Counted from the stretch's first letter, positions 18,583-27,720 are shown. The stretch is 64,000 nucleotides of DNA from Heyndrickxia coagulans 36D1 (GCF_000169195.2 NC_016023.1:1860001-1924000), one strand, 5' to 3'. Numbers and translations are program-made. Notes: a model not told the origin generated them from the sequence alone.

Positions 18583-18837
18583 ATGGAAACAAAAATTTCA
18601 AATGAAGGTTCCGAAAAGTTTATCATGTTCCAGGCAAGTCTATTCTTCTCCTTTAACAGCAATATAGATACAAGAAAATTATTCAAGGAATGTTTAAACT
18701 CCGGCGTATTGATAAATCCTGGATTTATTTATCATGATCATCACCATACGGTTCGGTTGTCCTTCGCGTATCCGAGTTTTGAGGAAATGGAAGAGGGAAT
18801 CCTGACAATGAAGGCATTACTAGCTGATAATGGTTGA
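18583..18837 (+). pseudogene. C-terminal remnant of a fold-type I PLP aminotransferase (MocR-like)
   Basis: 84 codons. The segment LFKECLNSGVLINPGFIY followed by RLSFAYPSFEEMEEGI is the canonical C-terminal end of class I/II aminotransferases, including MocR/GntR fusions. The PLP lysine and most of the enzyme are absent, and no ribosome site precedes the ATG. It is a relic. Confidence 0.6.
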
Positions 18838-18955
18838 CCAAATATATAATCCTGGTTGCAGCAACGGATTTTCACTATTTGTCGACTGGCATGGCGCCTG
18901 TTTGTTTCAATTTCCTGCTACATAAGTGAGCGTGTTTTGGTTTTTGAAGAAATAA

Positions 18956-18989
18956 AAAAACAGGCCCTCTTTATAAAGAGCCTGTTTTT
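18956..18989 (-). terminator. Terminator of the cold-shock gene
   Basis: The stem AAAACAGGC...GCCTGTTTT encloses CTCTTTATAAAGAG and has A/T runs on both sides. It lies 16 bases past the csp stop. Confidence 0.75.
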
Positions 18990-19004
18990 ATCATTTTCTC
19001 TACA

Positions 19005-19205
19005 TTAAGCTTTTTCAACGTTTGCTGCTTGTGGCCCGCGGGATCCTTGTTCAACATCAAAAGTTACTTTTTGACCTTCGTCTAAAGTTTTGAAGCCCTC
19101 ACCTTGGATAGCAGAGAAGTGAACGAATACATCGTCTCCACCATTTCGTTCGATAAAGCCGAAGCCTTTTTCTCCGTTAAACCATTTCACTGTACCTTGT
19201 TCCAT
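19005..19205 (-). CDS. Cold-shock protein, CspA/CspB family
   Basis: 66 residues from ATG 19205, with AGGAGG upstream. It is a single OB-fold cold-shock domain: RNP1 KGFGFIE (14-20) and RNP2 DVFVHFSAI (25-33). It acts as a cytosolic RNA/ssDNA-binding chaperone. The leader is about 115 bases, which is typical of cold-inducible csp mRNAs. Paralogues cannot be told apart from sequence alone, so no symbol is given. Confidence 0.95.
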   Translation of the reverse strand: MEQGTVKWFNGEKGFGFIERNGGDDVFVHFSAIQGEGFKTLDEGQKVTFDVEQGSRGPQAANVEKA

Positions 19206-19327
19206 TTATATTGCCTCCTGGTGTGCAACTGCACACAATGTGTTACTATCCTTGTCCAAGGTGGTCATCAAGATGAAAAGTCTTATACTATGCCATTCTT
19301 TACACCGAACAAAAATAATTCTTCTTA

Positions 19328-19356
19328 AGTATAGCGCAGAAGAAAGAAGTTTACAA
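19328..19356 (-). promoter_or_regulatory. csp promoter
   Basis: On the minus strand, TTGTAA (19356-19351), a 17-base spacer and TATACT (19333-19328). The ISLre2 element ends 17 bases upstream of the -35, so the core promoter survived the insertion. Confidence 0.6.
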
Positions 19357-19519
19357 CCATTTTGTTTTGTTGGTATGTGTCAAGTTTTTCTCGACAAGGT
19401 TTAAATATCGGGTATTCCAAGACACTCTTTTTGTACACTTTCGGCTACCGTGCTTTACTTGCTCGGTGTAATTTTCGGAAAAGATGTAATATTTCCGTAT
19501 AAAGATGGATAACGGGGAT

Positions 19520-19646
19520 GTTGAGGCGCGCGAAATTCACTCGCTTTCCGCGGGCGGCCGGCGAGCCTCCTCGCTCGTACCTCGCTGCGGGGTCTCTCCT
19601 GGCTCGCTTTTCCCGCAGGAGTCTCGTAAATTTCGCGCGCCTCAAC
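19520..19646. repeat. GC-rich 127-base palindrome-bounded repeat inside ISLre2 copy 1
   Basis: The 18-base perfect outer arms are 19520-19537 and 19629-19646 (core GAGGCGCGCGAAATT). The interior contains GGCGAGCCTCCTCGCTCG and CTGCGGGGTCTCTCC. From memory it resembles a dispersed Bacillaceae REP/bcr-like repeat. The same segment is present in copy 2. Confidence 0.7.
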
Positions 19647-19669
19647 GATCAGTCCCCACTGAGCCAGGC

Positions 19670-21085
19670 TTAAAACGAAAGCTCTAATATTTTGCTTAAA
19701 TGTCCCATTGCCGATGAACTGCTTGAATGCAGGGCAACTGATCCGTGCTTTACGCCCACTGACGGGCGTACAGGCTGCTTGAGTAGTTGAGACATCCTGA
19801 TGGATTGTTTCAAGTTCCGTTGCTTTCTCTCGCTTCTTGAACGGTGTTTCAGATAGGCTTCTCTCAATGTCCCATTGAGTATGCCTTGTTTGATTTTCAC
19901 CATGGCTTCTGCGCCAAGTTCACTCCAATGCATGCCCCTTTTTTTCATCCTGAAGGAGATATGCCTTTGATTCGATTCCATCGCTCCTAGGCCTCTCGCA
20001 CCTTCCGGCACGTTTTTCACCCTGTCTCTCCAGTCAAAAATGCGGTCCCAGTTTTTCAAGATATACGAACGGAATTCCTTGATTTTCTTGAGGGCCTTTT
20101 TATCCGTCAAGGTGCTTTCGTGCGTATCCAAATATAACGTGATTTGGTCCAGGTCATGCGTTCTAATCGCTTTTCTAATTTGCTCCTTGATCTCGCTCTT
20201 TCCGCCCCCAAATGTCCTTATGATGGCTTGTGCAACGTGGTAGGTATCCAGCTGGTTGAGCACCGGAAATTCCGACTGTGAGAATGCTGTTTGAAACCGT
20301 TCAGCTGTGTACCCAGCACCTCCATCACTGTTTGTAATGACTTGCGCTTTTTCGAGGGAATAGGTGTTGGCAGCTGTGGCTTGGACTTCATCCCAAAATG
20401 TCTGAATGTCTTCCGTCGTCATGATGACTGTGGGCTGACGCAGGGAGACCCTTTTTCCATTGGTTTCCCAACCTTCATAGAGAATGGCATGGCGGACTTC
20501 CATACCCTGTTTCTTTTCCAGTCCCCGGATGAATACGCCATCTGCTTCGGAAAACAGGTAGTCTACCTTCTTCCCATCAGGCAGTGAAGCAGCTATTTCC
20601 ATCTCTTCTACAAGGGCCTTGTCGGCTTCCACCTGCGTTTTTCCTACGCGTTTCACCATTTCCCCTACAGTTGTATGACTAAGACTCACGGCTGTCCATT
20701 CTTTTAAAATATTCGCCACCTCCCGATAGGTGTTCTCACTTGCCAACTCTGCCACCTTTAATTCCACTAACGGGCTATATCTCCGGTGGGGTACCAGCCC
20801 CAAGCATTCATCCAAGGGATAATGTGAGTTCCCTCTCTTATCACGCATTAATGAACGTTTAAAAGTCACACTTCCAAATAGAAACTGAACGCTTCTGTTA
20901 TCACTACGGCAGTACTCCCAGCCTTCCTCCAACTTCTTTTGTTTAATTGTTTTATCTAACTCCTCAAATACATCCCCAACCCATTGTGTAAAAACCTTCT
21001 GCATCAGAATTTTAATTTGTTCTTCAAATTCCATAAGACTTTTTGTATCCTTTAATAATCCAGCAATTATTGATATAATATCCAT
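19670..21085 (-). CDS. ISLre2-family transposase (UPF0236), copy 1
   Basis: 471 residues from ATG 21085, downstream of a leader conserved in both copies. It matches the ISLre2/UPF0236 family: an N-terminal helical region, FLFGSVTFKRSLMRDKRGN, YLFSEADGVFIRG, TNSDGGAGYTAERF and LDTYHVAQAI. The acidic residues in SEADG and NSDGG are candidate catalytic positions. The frame is intact, so the copy could be active. Confidence 0.9.
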   Translation of the reverse strand: MDIISIIAGLLKDTKSLMEFEEQIKILMQKVFTQWVGDVFEELDKTIKQKKLEEGWEYCRSDNRSVQFLFGSVTFKRSLMRDKRGNSHYPLDECLGLVPHRRYSPLVELKVAELASENTYREVANILKEWTAVSLSHTTVGEMVKRVGKTQVEADKALVEEMEIAASLPDGKKVDYLFSEADGVFIRGLEKKQGMEVRHAILYEGWETNGKRVSLRQPTVIMTTEDIQTFWDEVQATAANTYSLEKAQVITNSDGGAGYTAERFQTAFSQSEFPVLNQLDTYHVAQAIIRTFGGGKSEIKEQIRKAIRTHDLDQITLYLDTHESTLTDKKALKKIKEFRSYILKNWDRIFDWRDRVKNVPEGARGLGAMESNQRHISFRMKKRGMHWSELGAEAMVKIKQGILNGTLREAYLKHRSRSERKQRNLKQSIRMSQLLKQPVRPSVGVKHGSVALHSSSSSAMGHLSKILELSF

Positions 21086-21204
21086 GGGAAGACCTCTCTC
21101 TCTAGATGTTCATCTTGAAGTGTACAATTAGATGATAGAGCGTCTTCCCATTTTTTTCCACTCATCTGCCCCTTCGAGTAAAATTTTACACATACGTTTT
21201 GTTG

Positions 21205-21792
21205 TTGGGAAGTTTTATCTAGGAGAACAGCAAAATCAGAAATAAAGTAAGAAGGCGCCCGGAATTAAACGCATATTTGATTTTAGAAACAGAGGTGATA
21301 TAATTCACCTTAAAGGTACTATCTCTCTTTCAGGTTGATGTTTTTCTACAAACTTAATTTTAATCTTGGGTACAATTGTATTTAAACTACTTACTATTCT
21401 GCTTCCACAATAACTTTTAGAATGCTTCTTTTTTATAATTATAAAGAAGAATACTTAGTATATTTCATACTAATGACTTCACTCAAGGTTGTTATCGATA
21501 GTATTTTTGAAAGAATATATATATGCATAAATCGGTTTTATCATTTCGCTTATGTTTATATGGTGGTATCTGATGTAAAATTTTAATTTTAAAGATACAA
21601 ATAAAATATAATTTGAAAAGGCATACAGGTATACCAACAACTTTTTCAGGGGTATATTCCAAGTTTTACTGCGGATTGATCATCACCGGATATACATTTG
21701 GATTACAAGTAGTATATATTTTTCTAATATTTCTAAAATATGATGGTAGTACATCGACTTCCTAAAAGTCTATTTAAGGATGTGAGAAAACA
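21205..21792 (+). promoter_or_regulatory. AT-rich leader of the larB unit with a candidate distant promoter
   Basis: No gene is visible. The best promoter-like site is TTGATT (21277-21282), a 16-base spacer and TATAAT (21299-21304), which would give a leader of about 480 bases. A hairpin, CTTCTTT...AAAGAAG, lies near 21425-21450. I recognise no known riboswitch, but a nickel- or cofactor-sensing leader is possible. larB itself has only a weak ribosome site (GGATGTGAG). Confidence 0.35.
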
Positions 21793-22548
21793 ATGTTAGA
21801 AGAAATATTGCAACAGGTGCGAAACGGAGAATTGACGGTTTCCGAAGCAGTAAAAGGATTAGCAACATATGAAGATTTAGGGTTTGCAAAGGTAGACCAT
21901 CACCGGAAGAAGCGCCAGGGGTTCCCGGAAGTAATTTATGGGGAAGGAAAAACAAAGGAGCAAATTCTTTCTATTATCAAAGTGATCCGCTCAAAGAATG
22001 ATGATATATTGGTCACTAGAATTACAAATGAAAAAGCGGAGTATATTCTTCGTGAATTTCCTGAGCTTGTATATCATGAAATGGCACAAATTCTATATGA
22101 GAAAAAGAATATAAACAATAAAGGAGATTACGAGGGGTATATTGCCGTTGTATGTGCAGGTACATCAGATTTAAAAATAGCTGAAGAAGCAGCGATAACA
22201 GCTGAGGCTTTAGGAAGTAAAGTACGCCGTTTTTATGATGTTGGCGTTGCAGGGATTCATCGATTACTTGACAATATTGATGAAATTAGAAAAGCCACCG
22301 TCTCCATTGTAGTGGCAGGTATGGAGGGAGCGCTTCCGAGTGTAGTCGGTGGGCTCGTTTTTCATCCGGTGATTGCTGTGCCGACAAGTGTCGGATATGG
22401 AGCCAATTTTAACGGCCTGTCAGCATTATTAACTATGTTAAATTCATGTGCATCCGGCATTAGTGTTGTAAATATCGACAACGGATTTGGAGCCGCATAC
22501 AATGCTGTGCTAATTGATAATATCGCAAAAAGGAGCAGAGAAAAATGA
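21793..22548 (+). CDS. larB: LarB, pyridinium-3,5-biscarboxylic acid mononucleotide synthase
   Basis: 251 residues. The C-terminal half (about 115-250) is the AIR-carboxylase (PurE)-like domain, with VVCAGTSDLKIAEEAA, YDVGVAGIHR, VAGMEGALPSVVGGL and SVGYGANFNG. LarB carboxylates and hydrolyses nicotinic acid adenine dinucleotide, giving the first intermediate of the nickel-pincer nucleotide (NPN) cofactor of lactate racemase. Its stop overlaps the larC1 start (ATGA at 22545), so the genes are translationally coupled. The low GC, shared with the rest of this island, contrasts with the ribose and exporter operons. Confidence 0.93.
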   Translation: MLEEILQQVRNGELTVSEAVKGLATYEDLGFAKVDHHRKKRQGFPEVIYGEGKTKEQILSIIKVIRSKNDDILVTRITNEKAEYILREFPELVYHEMAQILYEKKNINNKGDYEGYIAVVCAGTSDLKIAEEAAITAEALGSKVRRFYDVGVAGIHRLLDNIDEIRKATVSIVVAGMEGALPSVVGGLVFHPVIAVPTSVGYGANFNGLSALLTMLNSCASGISVVNIDNGFGAAYNAVLIDNIAKRSREK

Positions 22549-23369
22549 AAACACTTTATATTGATTGCTACTCTGGAATTAGCGGTGATATGTTCATCGG
22601 AGCCCTTCTGGATGCAGGAGCAGATCCGGAAATATTAGAGGCAGAATTAAAAAAACTTAATTTTGATGATGAATATAAGCTGGCATTGAGTAAGGTTGTC
22701 AAAAATGGGATTAAGAGTACTAAGTTTGATGTCTTATTAACATCAGAAAGAGACAGCCAATTGTATGAAAAAAGTGATAAAAAAAGACATGAGCACATCC
22801 ATGGACATAATCATGACCATAATGAAAATCTTGAGCATAGTTGCGACCACCATCATCGACCTCACAGAGCATATAGCGATATTGTAAAAATGATTCAGTC
22901 ATCTGAACTTGCGGAAGAAGTAAAAAAAATAGTTTTAAATATTTTCCGGAAAATTGGCGAAGCCGAGGGGCATATTCATGGTGTGCCGTTAGAGAAAGTT
23001 CATTTCCATGAAGTGGGAGCTGTTGATTCGATTATCGATATTACAGGAGCAGCAATTTTGATTCATCAGTTAGGTATAGAAAAGATAAAATCTTCCGCTG
23101 TTCCTGTAGGCTGTGGGAGAATTCATATCGACCATGGCATTTATCCTGTTCCTGCTCCGGCAACTTTAGAGATTCTTAAAGGTATTCCAATTGAACAAAG
23201 CGATGTTAGATCTGAGCTCACCACCCCGACAGGAGCTGCAATTGTTGCAGTCTTAGCAGAAGAATTTGGTACGTTACCATCTATAAAAATACAGGCGATA
23301 GGCTATGGAGCGGGGACTCAAACTTTTAAGGACCGCCCAAATGTCCTTCGCGTAGTTGTAGGGGAGTAA
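22545..23369 (+). CDS. larC: LarC1, N-terminal part of the NPN nickel insertase
   Basis: 274 residues. It begins with the family motif DCYSGISGDMFIGALLDAG. Between about 82 and 107 lies a His-rich segment (HEHIHGHNHDH...CDHHHRPH) suited to nickel binding. LarC inserts Ni into the pincer nucleotide in a CTP-dependent step. The frame ends at TAA 23367-23369, and the remaining C-terminal portion is encoded 4 bases later in another frame (larC2). A run of four G (23361-23364) two codons before the stop allows exact +1 re-pairing of a GGG-decoding tRNA. That would fuse the two parts into a protein of normal LarC length (about 430). Confidence 0.92.
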   Translation: MKTLYIDCYSGISGDMFIGALLDAGADPEILEAELKKLNFDDEYKLALSKVVKNGIKSTKFDVLLTSERDSQLYEKSDKKRHEHIHGHNHDHNENLEHSCDHHHRPHRAYSDIVKMIQSSELAEEVKKIVLNIFRKIGEAEGHIHGVPLEKVHFHEVGAVDSIIDITGAAILIHQLGIEKIKSSAVPVGCGRIHIDHGIYPVPAPATLEILKGIPIEQSDVRSELTTPTGAAIVAVLAEEFGTLPSIKIQAIGYGAGTQTFKDRPNVLRVVVGE

Positions 23370-23373
23370 AGAA

Positions 23374-23844
23374 ATGGTTCTGCACCCTCCCAATAACGAA
23401 CATATAGATGATGACATGGTTAAGATGGAGGCAAATCTTGATGATATTCCGGGTGAATGGCTTGGTTATGTTATGGATTTACTTTTTGAAGCCGGGGCAA
23501 ATGATGTGTTCTATACGCCTATTTATATGAAAAAGAATCGGCCTGGCATACTTGTCCAGCTGTTGACTTCCCGAAGTAAAATAGATAGGATGAAAAGAAT
23601 TTTATTTAAAGAAACAACAACACTGGGGATAAGATATTATCCAATTACTGTTCACAGACTCCAGAGGAAGTTTGAAAAAGTGGAGACGATTTGGGGATCT
23701 ATTACAGTAAAAGTGGGATATTATCAAGGAAAACCTGTTCAAAAAGCTCCTGAGTATGAAGAGTGCAAATTAATAGCGCAGCAACACAAAGTTTCTTTAA
23801 AGCAAGTGTATGAGAAAGTATGGGAGAAAATAAATGATGTTTAG
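23374..23844 (+). CDS. larC: LarC2, C-terminal part of the NPN nickel insertase
   Basis: 156 residues. Family landmarks: ANLDDIPGEWLGYVMDLLFEAGANDVFYTPIYMKKNRPG and TLGIRYYPITVHRLQRKFE. ATG 23374 follows GGGGAG at 23361-23366, so independent translation is also possible. The upstream in-frame codons from 23362 (GGG AGT AAA GAA ATG) are open, which is what a +1 shift out of larC1 would read. LarC1/LarC2 splitting with programmed frameshifting has been reported for lactobacilli. Here it could equally be two polypeptides that assemble. A strong terminator follows. Confidence 0.9.
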   Translation: MVLHPPNNEHIDDDMVKMEANLDDIPGEWLGYVMDLLFEAGANDVFYTPIYMKKNRPGILVQLLTSRSKIDRMKRILFKETTTLGIRYYPITVHRLQRKFEKVETIWGSITVKVGYYQGKPVQKAPEYEECKLIAQQHKVSLKQVYEKVWEKINDV

Positions 23845-23857
23845 AACAAAGATTAGG

Positions 23858-23894
23858 AAAAGCGGATAAAGAGTTCGAACTTTATCCGCTTTTT
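23858..23894 (+). terminator. Strong terminator after larC2
   Basis: The 14-base perfect stem AAAAGCGGATAAAG (23858-23871) pairs with CTTTATCCGCTTTT, has an 8-base loop and ends in T5. It separates larBC from the permease unit. Confidence 0.85.
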
Positions 23895-24568
23895 GTGTGT
23901 TTGTATGCCAAATACTAGTGGCTGAAAGCCCATATCAGGGGATATAGCGTTCATCTATAATTACTATGAAGGGCTAAAATTAAATATGAATTTCATTTAA
24001 ACTCAGTTTTTTTCCTTTTATACTCTTGTTACCTTTGATTGCTCCAGTACTTCCTGCTCGTTCGCCACCCACTCCTCAAGTTCCCAAAAAATATCCGTGT
24101 CCACTCTTTTTCGGTAATCTGCAGCAAAAAGTATCATCAGCTATGAATGTTGCTGCTGGAAGTTTCGCTTTCATCTTTGACATGAACTTTGTCAAATCAA
24201 ATGTGTGAAACTTCTATATTTGGGATTCAGCTGAAATGTTTATTGGATTCCTCGAGTTGAAAAAACAAGTCGGTTTTGTGCGGAAAGAGCGGGTAAATCA
24301 AGATGGAAATCATGATCGCAGGGACAAGCTCTGTATAATTTTGTCCAGACTCCAACAGGCAAGAGAAGAGTTTTTCCCAATAATAAAGTACCCGTTCCAG
24401 CATATTGTGCTTATTCTTTCGTAGTTGAATGTATAAACGAGGACATCTCAAGCAGGATGCTTTGCCGTCCAGATTAAACTTTGTTTTGGGTGGCCGAAAA
24501 GGTCAAGGTAGGGTATGACCAATTAAACGCGTTGTTGAAAAAATAAACACAAATTTATAGATGCGGGG
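23895..24568. other. Gap containing decayed coding DNA
   Basis: No intact gene. It holds the Rpn-family remnant listed separately. Around 24040-24180 the minus strand reads protein-like (IFWELEEWVANEQEVLEQ) but is interrupted by stops; this may be more of the same decayed gene. Confidence 0.4.
24227..24451 (-). pseudogene. Remnant of an Rpn-family PD-(D/E)XK nuclease/transposase gene
   Basis: The minus-strand reading contains RVLYYWEKLFSCLLESGQNY and ILIYPLFPHKTD, which match the middle of Rpn/PDDEXK_2 proteins (tyrosine-rich segment, then INILDFxLF). Start, catalytic core and tail are missing. It is a different lineage from the Rpn pair at 48-51 kb. Confidence 0.5.
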
Positions 24569-24611
24569 TTGACAACAATACAGCAAACAGTTTAAAATGA
24601 TAGCGTTAACA
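24569..24611 (+). promoter_or_regulatory. Sigma-A promoter overlapped by a cre site, upstream of the GntP permease
   Basis: TTGACA at 24569-24574, an 18-base spacer and TAAAAT at 24593-24598. TGATAGCGTTAACA at 24598-24611 fits the CcpA cre consensus TGWAARCGYTWNCW at 13 of 14 positions. The operator starts at the last base of the -10, a position suited to catabolite repression. Confidence 0.65.
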
Positions 24612-24614
24612 CTC

Positions 24615-24630
24615 TGATGCAAATAACAAC
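24615..24630 (+). promoter_or_regulatory. Motif A upstream of the permease (shared with the kinase operon)
   Basis: TGATGCAAATAACAAC occurs here and, identically, at 29531-29546, each followed by an ATTAATA-like run. A TTGCAA half-site follows at 24680-24685. It is likely a binding site for the PrpR-like regulator encoded in the island. Confidence 0.5.
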
Positions 24631-24995
24631 ATTAATAAGCTTTAATATCCTAAACTATACGATGCCTGAATAAAATATGTTGCAATATAGATTTGGGGAT
24701 TATGATGGTTTTGAGGGATTATATATAAAATTAACTAATTATTACGACCCAATTATTAAGTCGTAATAACCAAGGCAGTTTTGACTACTGATGAATTAAA
24801 TTTGAAATTGTAAAAAGTAAAGTTAAATTGTAAAAAGCAAAGTAAATGTAATGCAGGTTGTTACTTTTGCTATGTTTTGTAAGCATTTACATTTATATAA
24901 GTAATAAACTGTAATCGTATCCATCATAAAAATCCTCAAATCCCTTTATAAAGCAGCATTTTTAATAAAACTAATATAAAAAAAGGAGGGGCATT

Positions 24996-26342
24996 ATGCC
25001 TTTAGTAATTATCGCAGTTGGAGTACTGTTATTAATCATTTTAATTATGCGCTTCAAATTAAACACTTTTGCATCATTGATTATTGTATCATTTATCATT
25101 GCCTTATTGTTAGGAATTCCAATCAAAAATGTTATCACCTCAATTGAAAATGGTTTAGGAGGGACGCTTGGCCATATTGGGATTATTTTTGGCCTGGGCG
25201 CTATGCTTGGGCGCATTATCGCAGATGCTGGCGGAGCTCAGCGTATTGCCGATACGTTAATCAGTAAATTTGGCCAAAAAAGAATCCAATGGGCTATCTT
25301 AATTGCATCGTTTATATGTGGAATCGCACTTTTCCTTGAAGTGACCATTGTATTATTGATACCAATTATTTTTTCAATAGCAAAAGAATTAAGAGTCTCC
25401 ATTGTTAAATTGGGTCTACCAATGGTTACTGCTGCTTTATCAGCTCATGCTTTTTTGCCTCCTCATCCTGGCCCGATCGCTGTGGCTTCTGAGTACCACG
25501 CCAATGTTGGGATGATGCTTTTATATGGAATTATTATTGCAATCCCCACCTGCTTGATAGCAGGCATTTGGTACCCAAAGATTGCCCAAAAAATTGTTCC
25601 GACTGCGTTCACACGTGAAGGAAGTGAGGCATTCGGAGTGCAAAAAACTTTTAAATTAGAAGAAACGCCTGGATTTGGGATTAGCGTATTTACAGCCTTA
25701 TTTCCTGTCATATTAATGGCTGCCGGGGCTGTTATGGACATGATCCAGCCTGCTGTAGGATTTAAAGATAACTGGCTTGTCCAGACAATCCGGTTAATTA
25801 CAAACTCTGATACTGCTATGATCATTTCCGTGTTGTTTGCAGTCTATACAATGGGACTCAGAAGGAATATCCCAATGAAACAAGTAATGGATTCTTGTTC
25901 TTCAGCTGTAAATAATTTAGGAATGTTGATATTAATTATCGGAGGTGGCGGTGCACTTAAACAAGTAATTGTGGATGGGGGAGTAGGGGATTATGTTGCT
26001 AAGCTATTTGAAGGTACTCATATGTCTCCAATTCTTTTTGCGTGGATAGTTGCAGCATTATTGCGTGTTTGCCTTGGATCTGGAACTGTTGCGACTTTAA
26101 CAACTCCAGCCTTAGTGCTTCCTCTTTTGGCGACTATTCCAAATGTAAACATTGAATTGGTCGCACTTGCTACGGGAGCAGGCAGCGCCATTGCATCGCA
26201 TGTTAATGATGCCGGATTCTGGATGGTTAAAGAATCTTTGGGGATGAATATGAAAGAAGCATTTGGCACGTATACTGTTCTTTCAACAATAGTCGGAATT
26301 TCCGGGTTGGTATGTACTTTACTACTAGATATCATTCTATAA
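24996..26342 (+). CDS. GntP-family acid sugar:H+ symporter
   Basis: 448 residues from ATG 24996, after AAAGGAGGGG. About 12 membrane helices. GntP features: LGALGRI-like GLGAMLGRIIADAGGAQRIA (about 66-85), HAFLPPHPGP (about 150) and GGGGALKQVIVDGGVG. Members import gluconate and related aldonates. Neighbouring four-carbon acid sugar enzymes point to threonate, erythronate or a relative as substrate. It has its own promoter with cre site and its own terminator, so it is a single-gene unit between the two lar segments. Confidence 0.9.
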   Translation: MPLVIIAVGVLLLIILIMRFKLNTFASLIIVSFIIALLLGIPIKNVITSIENGLGGTLGHIGIIFGLGAMLGRIIADAGGAQRIADTLISKFGQKRIQWAILIASFICGIALFLEVTIVLLIPIIFSIAKELRVSIVKLGLPMVTAALSAHAFLPPHPGPIAVASEYHANVGMMLLYGIIIAIPTCLIAGIWYPKIAQKIVPTAFTREGSEAFGVQKTFKLEETPGFGISVFTALFPVILMAAGAVMDMIQPAVGFKDNWLVQTIRLITNSDTAMIISVLFAVYTMGLRRNIPMKQVMDSCSSAVNNLGMLILIIGGGGALKQVIVDGGVGDYVAKLFEGTHMSPILFAWIVAALLRVCLGSGTVATLTTPALVLPLLATIPNVNIELVALATGAGSAIASHVNDAGFWMVKESLGMNMKEAFGTYTVLSTIVGISGLVCTLLLDIIL

Positions 26343-26351
26343 TGTTAGCAG

Positions 26352-26382
26352 AAGGGGTCATTTTAAAATGGTCCCTTTTTTT
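26352..26382 (+). terminator. Terminator after the GntP permease
   Basis: AAGGGGTCATTTT pairs (two wobble positions) with AAAATGGTCCCTT and is followed by seven T. Confidence 0.75.
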
Positions 26383-26742
26383 ATATAAATCTATAAATAC
26401 TCTTTTTAAAAAGGCAGAGACTTACAGTATTAAAAATTCACAGTTTAAAAAACATAATTGCCTATGTAATTTGTTGCTCTTTGTTTAACGTTCAGCCAGT
26501 TTTGTAAGCTTATATTATCCAGATTGAGGCTAAAATAATAGCACTTATAACAATGGAGAGGATCAATATATTTCTGAATACAAAAACTCATTTGTCGAAA
26601 TCACAGGGAGTGTCCCTCCAGTCTTTCTTTGGGTGTCTTATTAATACTATTATTCAAGACTGGGGAAGTTCTAGAACCTTAGGTGCAAAGGACTATGAAA
26701 TCTATTTACATTGTATTATTTAAAATTTTATGAGGTCAAGGG
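26383..26742. other. AT-rich intergenic stretch upstream of larE
   Basis: No coding frame or clear RNA is visible in these 360 bases. Confidence 0.4.
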
Positions 26743-26802
26743 AGTAAACGCTTTAATTTTTATGGATATTCACCTATAATAAATATGTGTTGCAAAATGC
26801 AA
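26743..26802 (+). promoter_or_regulatory. larE promoter region: cre-like site, -10 box and TTGCA palindrome
   Basis: A cre-like sequence AGTAAACGCTTTAA (26743-26756, two mismatches) overlaps a weak -35 (TTTAAT, 26752-26757), which is 17 bases from TATAAT (26775-26780). The palindrome TTGCA-AAA-TGCAA lies at 26790-26802, near the expected transcription start. The same 13-mer recurs at 29581-29593. Confidence 0.5.
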
Positions 26803-26883
26803 AGATTTTTTAAATGGAAATTGAAGATCAATGCCATAGCGATAGTTGGAACTAGATAATAAATCATAATGGGGGGAATTACC

Positions 26884-27693
26884 ATGTATGAAAAGTATGA
26901 TCGGCTGAAACAAATCCTTAAGGAAATGGATAGTGTAGTGGTAGCATTTTCCGGAGGGGTAGACAGCACCTTTTTATTGAAGGTAGCAGTAGATGTTTTA
27001 GGGGCTGATAAGGTTTTGGCTGTTACTGCTGATTCAGAAACCTATCCTTCAACTGAATTGGAGGAGGCAAAAAAGCTGGCTGCACTTATTGGAGCAAGGC
27101 ATCAGGTTATTAAGACATCGGAATTGAGTATACCAGGTTATGCCAAAAATGACTGGAATCGCTGTTACTTTTGCAAAAATGGATTATTTGAAGAAATTTT
27201 GCCAATCATGAACCAAAAAGGATTTCGAAATGTAGTGTATGGTCTAATTGCTGATGACATGGGGGAACACCGTCCGGGAATACGTGCGGCTAAAGAACAT
27301 GGAGTACGTGGCCCACTCCAGGAAGCCAATCTTTATAAAGAAGAAATTCGTAAATTGTCCAAAGAACTAGGCCTGCCTACCTGGGAAAAACCATCTTTCG
27401 CCTGTTTATCTTCACGTATTGCTTATGGTGAGAGAATTACAAAAGAAAAACTCACAAAAGTTGAAAAATCAGAAGCATATCTTAAACTATTAGGAGTCCG
27501 ACAGGTACGGGTTCGCACGCATGAAAATATTGCTAGAATTGAGGTGGAACCAAAGGACATGCCAATTGTCTTGGATCACCACCAAGAAATTTTGGAAAAT
27601 CTCCAGAAATATGGGTATAAATTTGTTACACTGGATCTGCAAGGCTATAAAAGCGGAAGTATGAATAAGATGATAGAAACGAAGCAGAAATAA
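26884..27693 (+). CDS. larE: LarE, ATP-dependent sulfur transferase of NPN cofactor synthesis
   Basis: 269 residues from ATG 26884, after GGGGGAATT. The PP-loop FSGGVDSTFLLK is at 22-33. LarE adenylates the pincer precursor's carboxylates and converts them to thiocarboxylates. Some LarE proteins sacrifice one cysteine; others carry three and use a [4Fe-4S] cluster for sulfur transfer. This one has Cys94 and Cys97 (RCYFCK) plus Cys174 (FACLSSRIAYGERI), the three-cysteine pattern. It is first gene of a unit with the regulator, separated from larBC by the permease. Confidence 0.92.
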   Translation: MYEKYDRLKQILKEMDSVVVAFSGGVDSTFLLKVAVDVLGADKVLAVTADSETYPSTELEEAKKLAALIGARHQVIKTSELSIPGYAKNDWNRCYFCKNGLFEEILPIMNQKGFRNVVYGLIADDMGEHRPGIRAAKEHGVRGPLQEANLYKEEIRKLSKELGLPTWEKPSFACLSSRIAYGERITKEKLTKVEKSEAYLKLLGVRQVRVRTHENIARIEVEPKDMPIVLDHHQEILENLQKYGYKFVTLDLQGYKSGSMNKMIETKQK

Positions 27694-27720
27694 TTCATAA
27701 AGGGATGAAAGGATTGGAAT

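Larger units (their letters stand above)
19373..21195 (-). mobile_element. ISLre2-type insertion sequence, copy 1, 1,823 bp
   Basis: The terminal inverted repeats begin GTATGTGT and continue (A/C)AA(A/G)TTTT(A/T)CTCGAC; they lie at 19373 onward and, complemented, ending at 21195. A perfect 9-bp target duplication GTTTTGTTG flanks it (19364-19372, 21196-21204). It has the same length as the second copy at 43637-45459 and is near-identical to it, in opposite orientation. Between the transposase stop and the left end it carries a GC-rich palindromic repeat (19520-19646). Confidence 0.92.
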
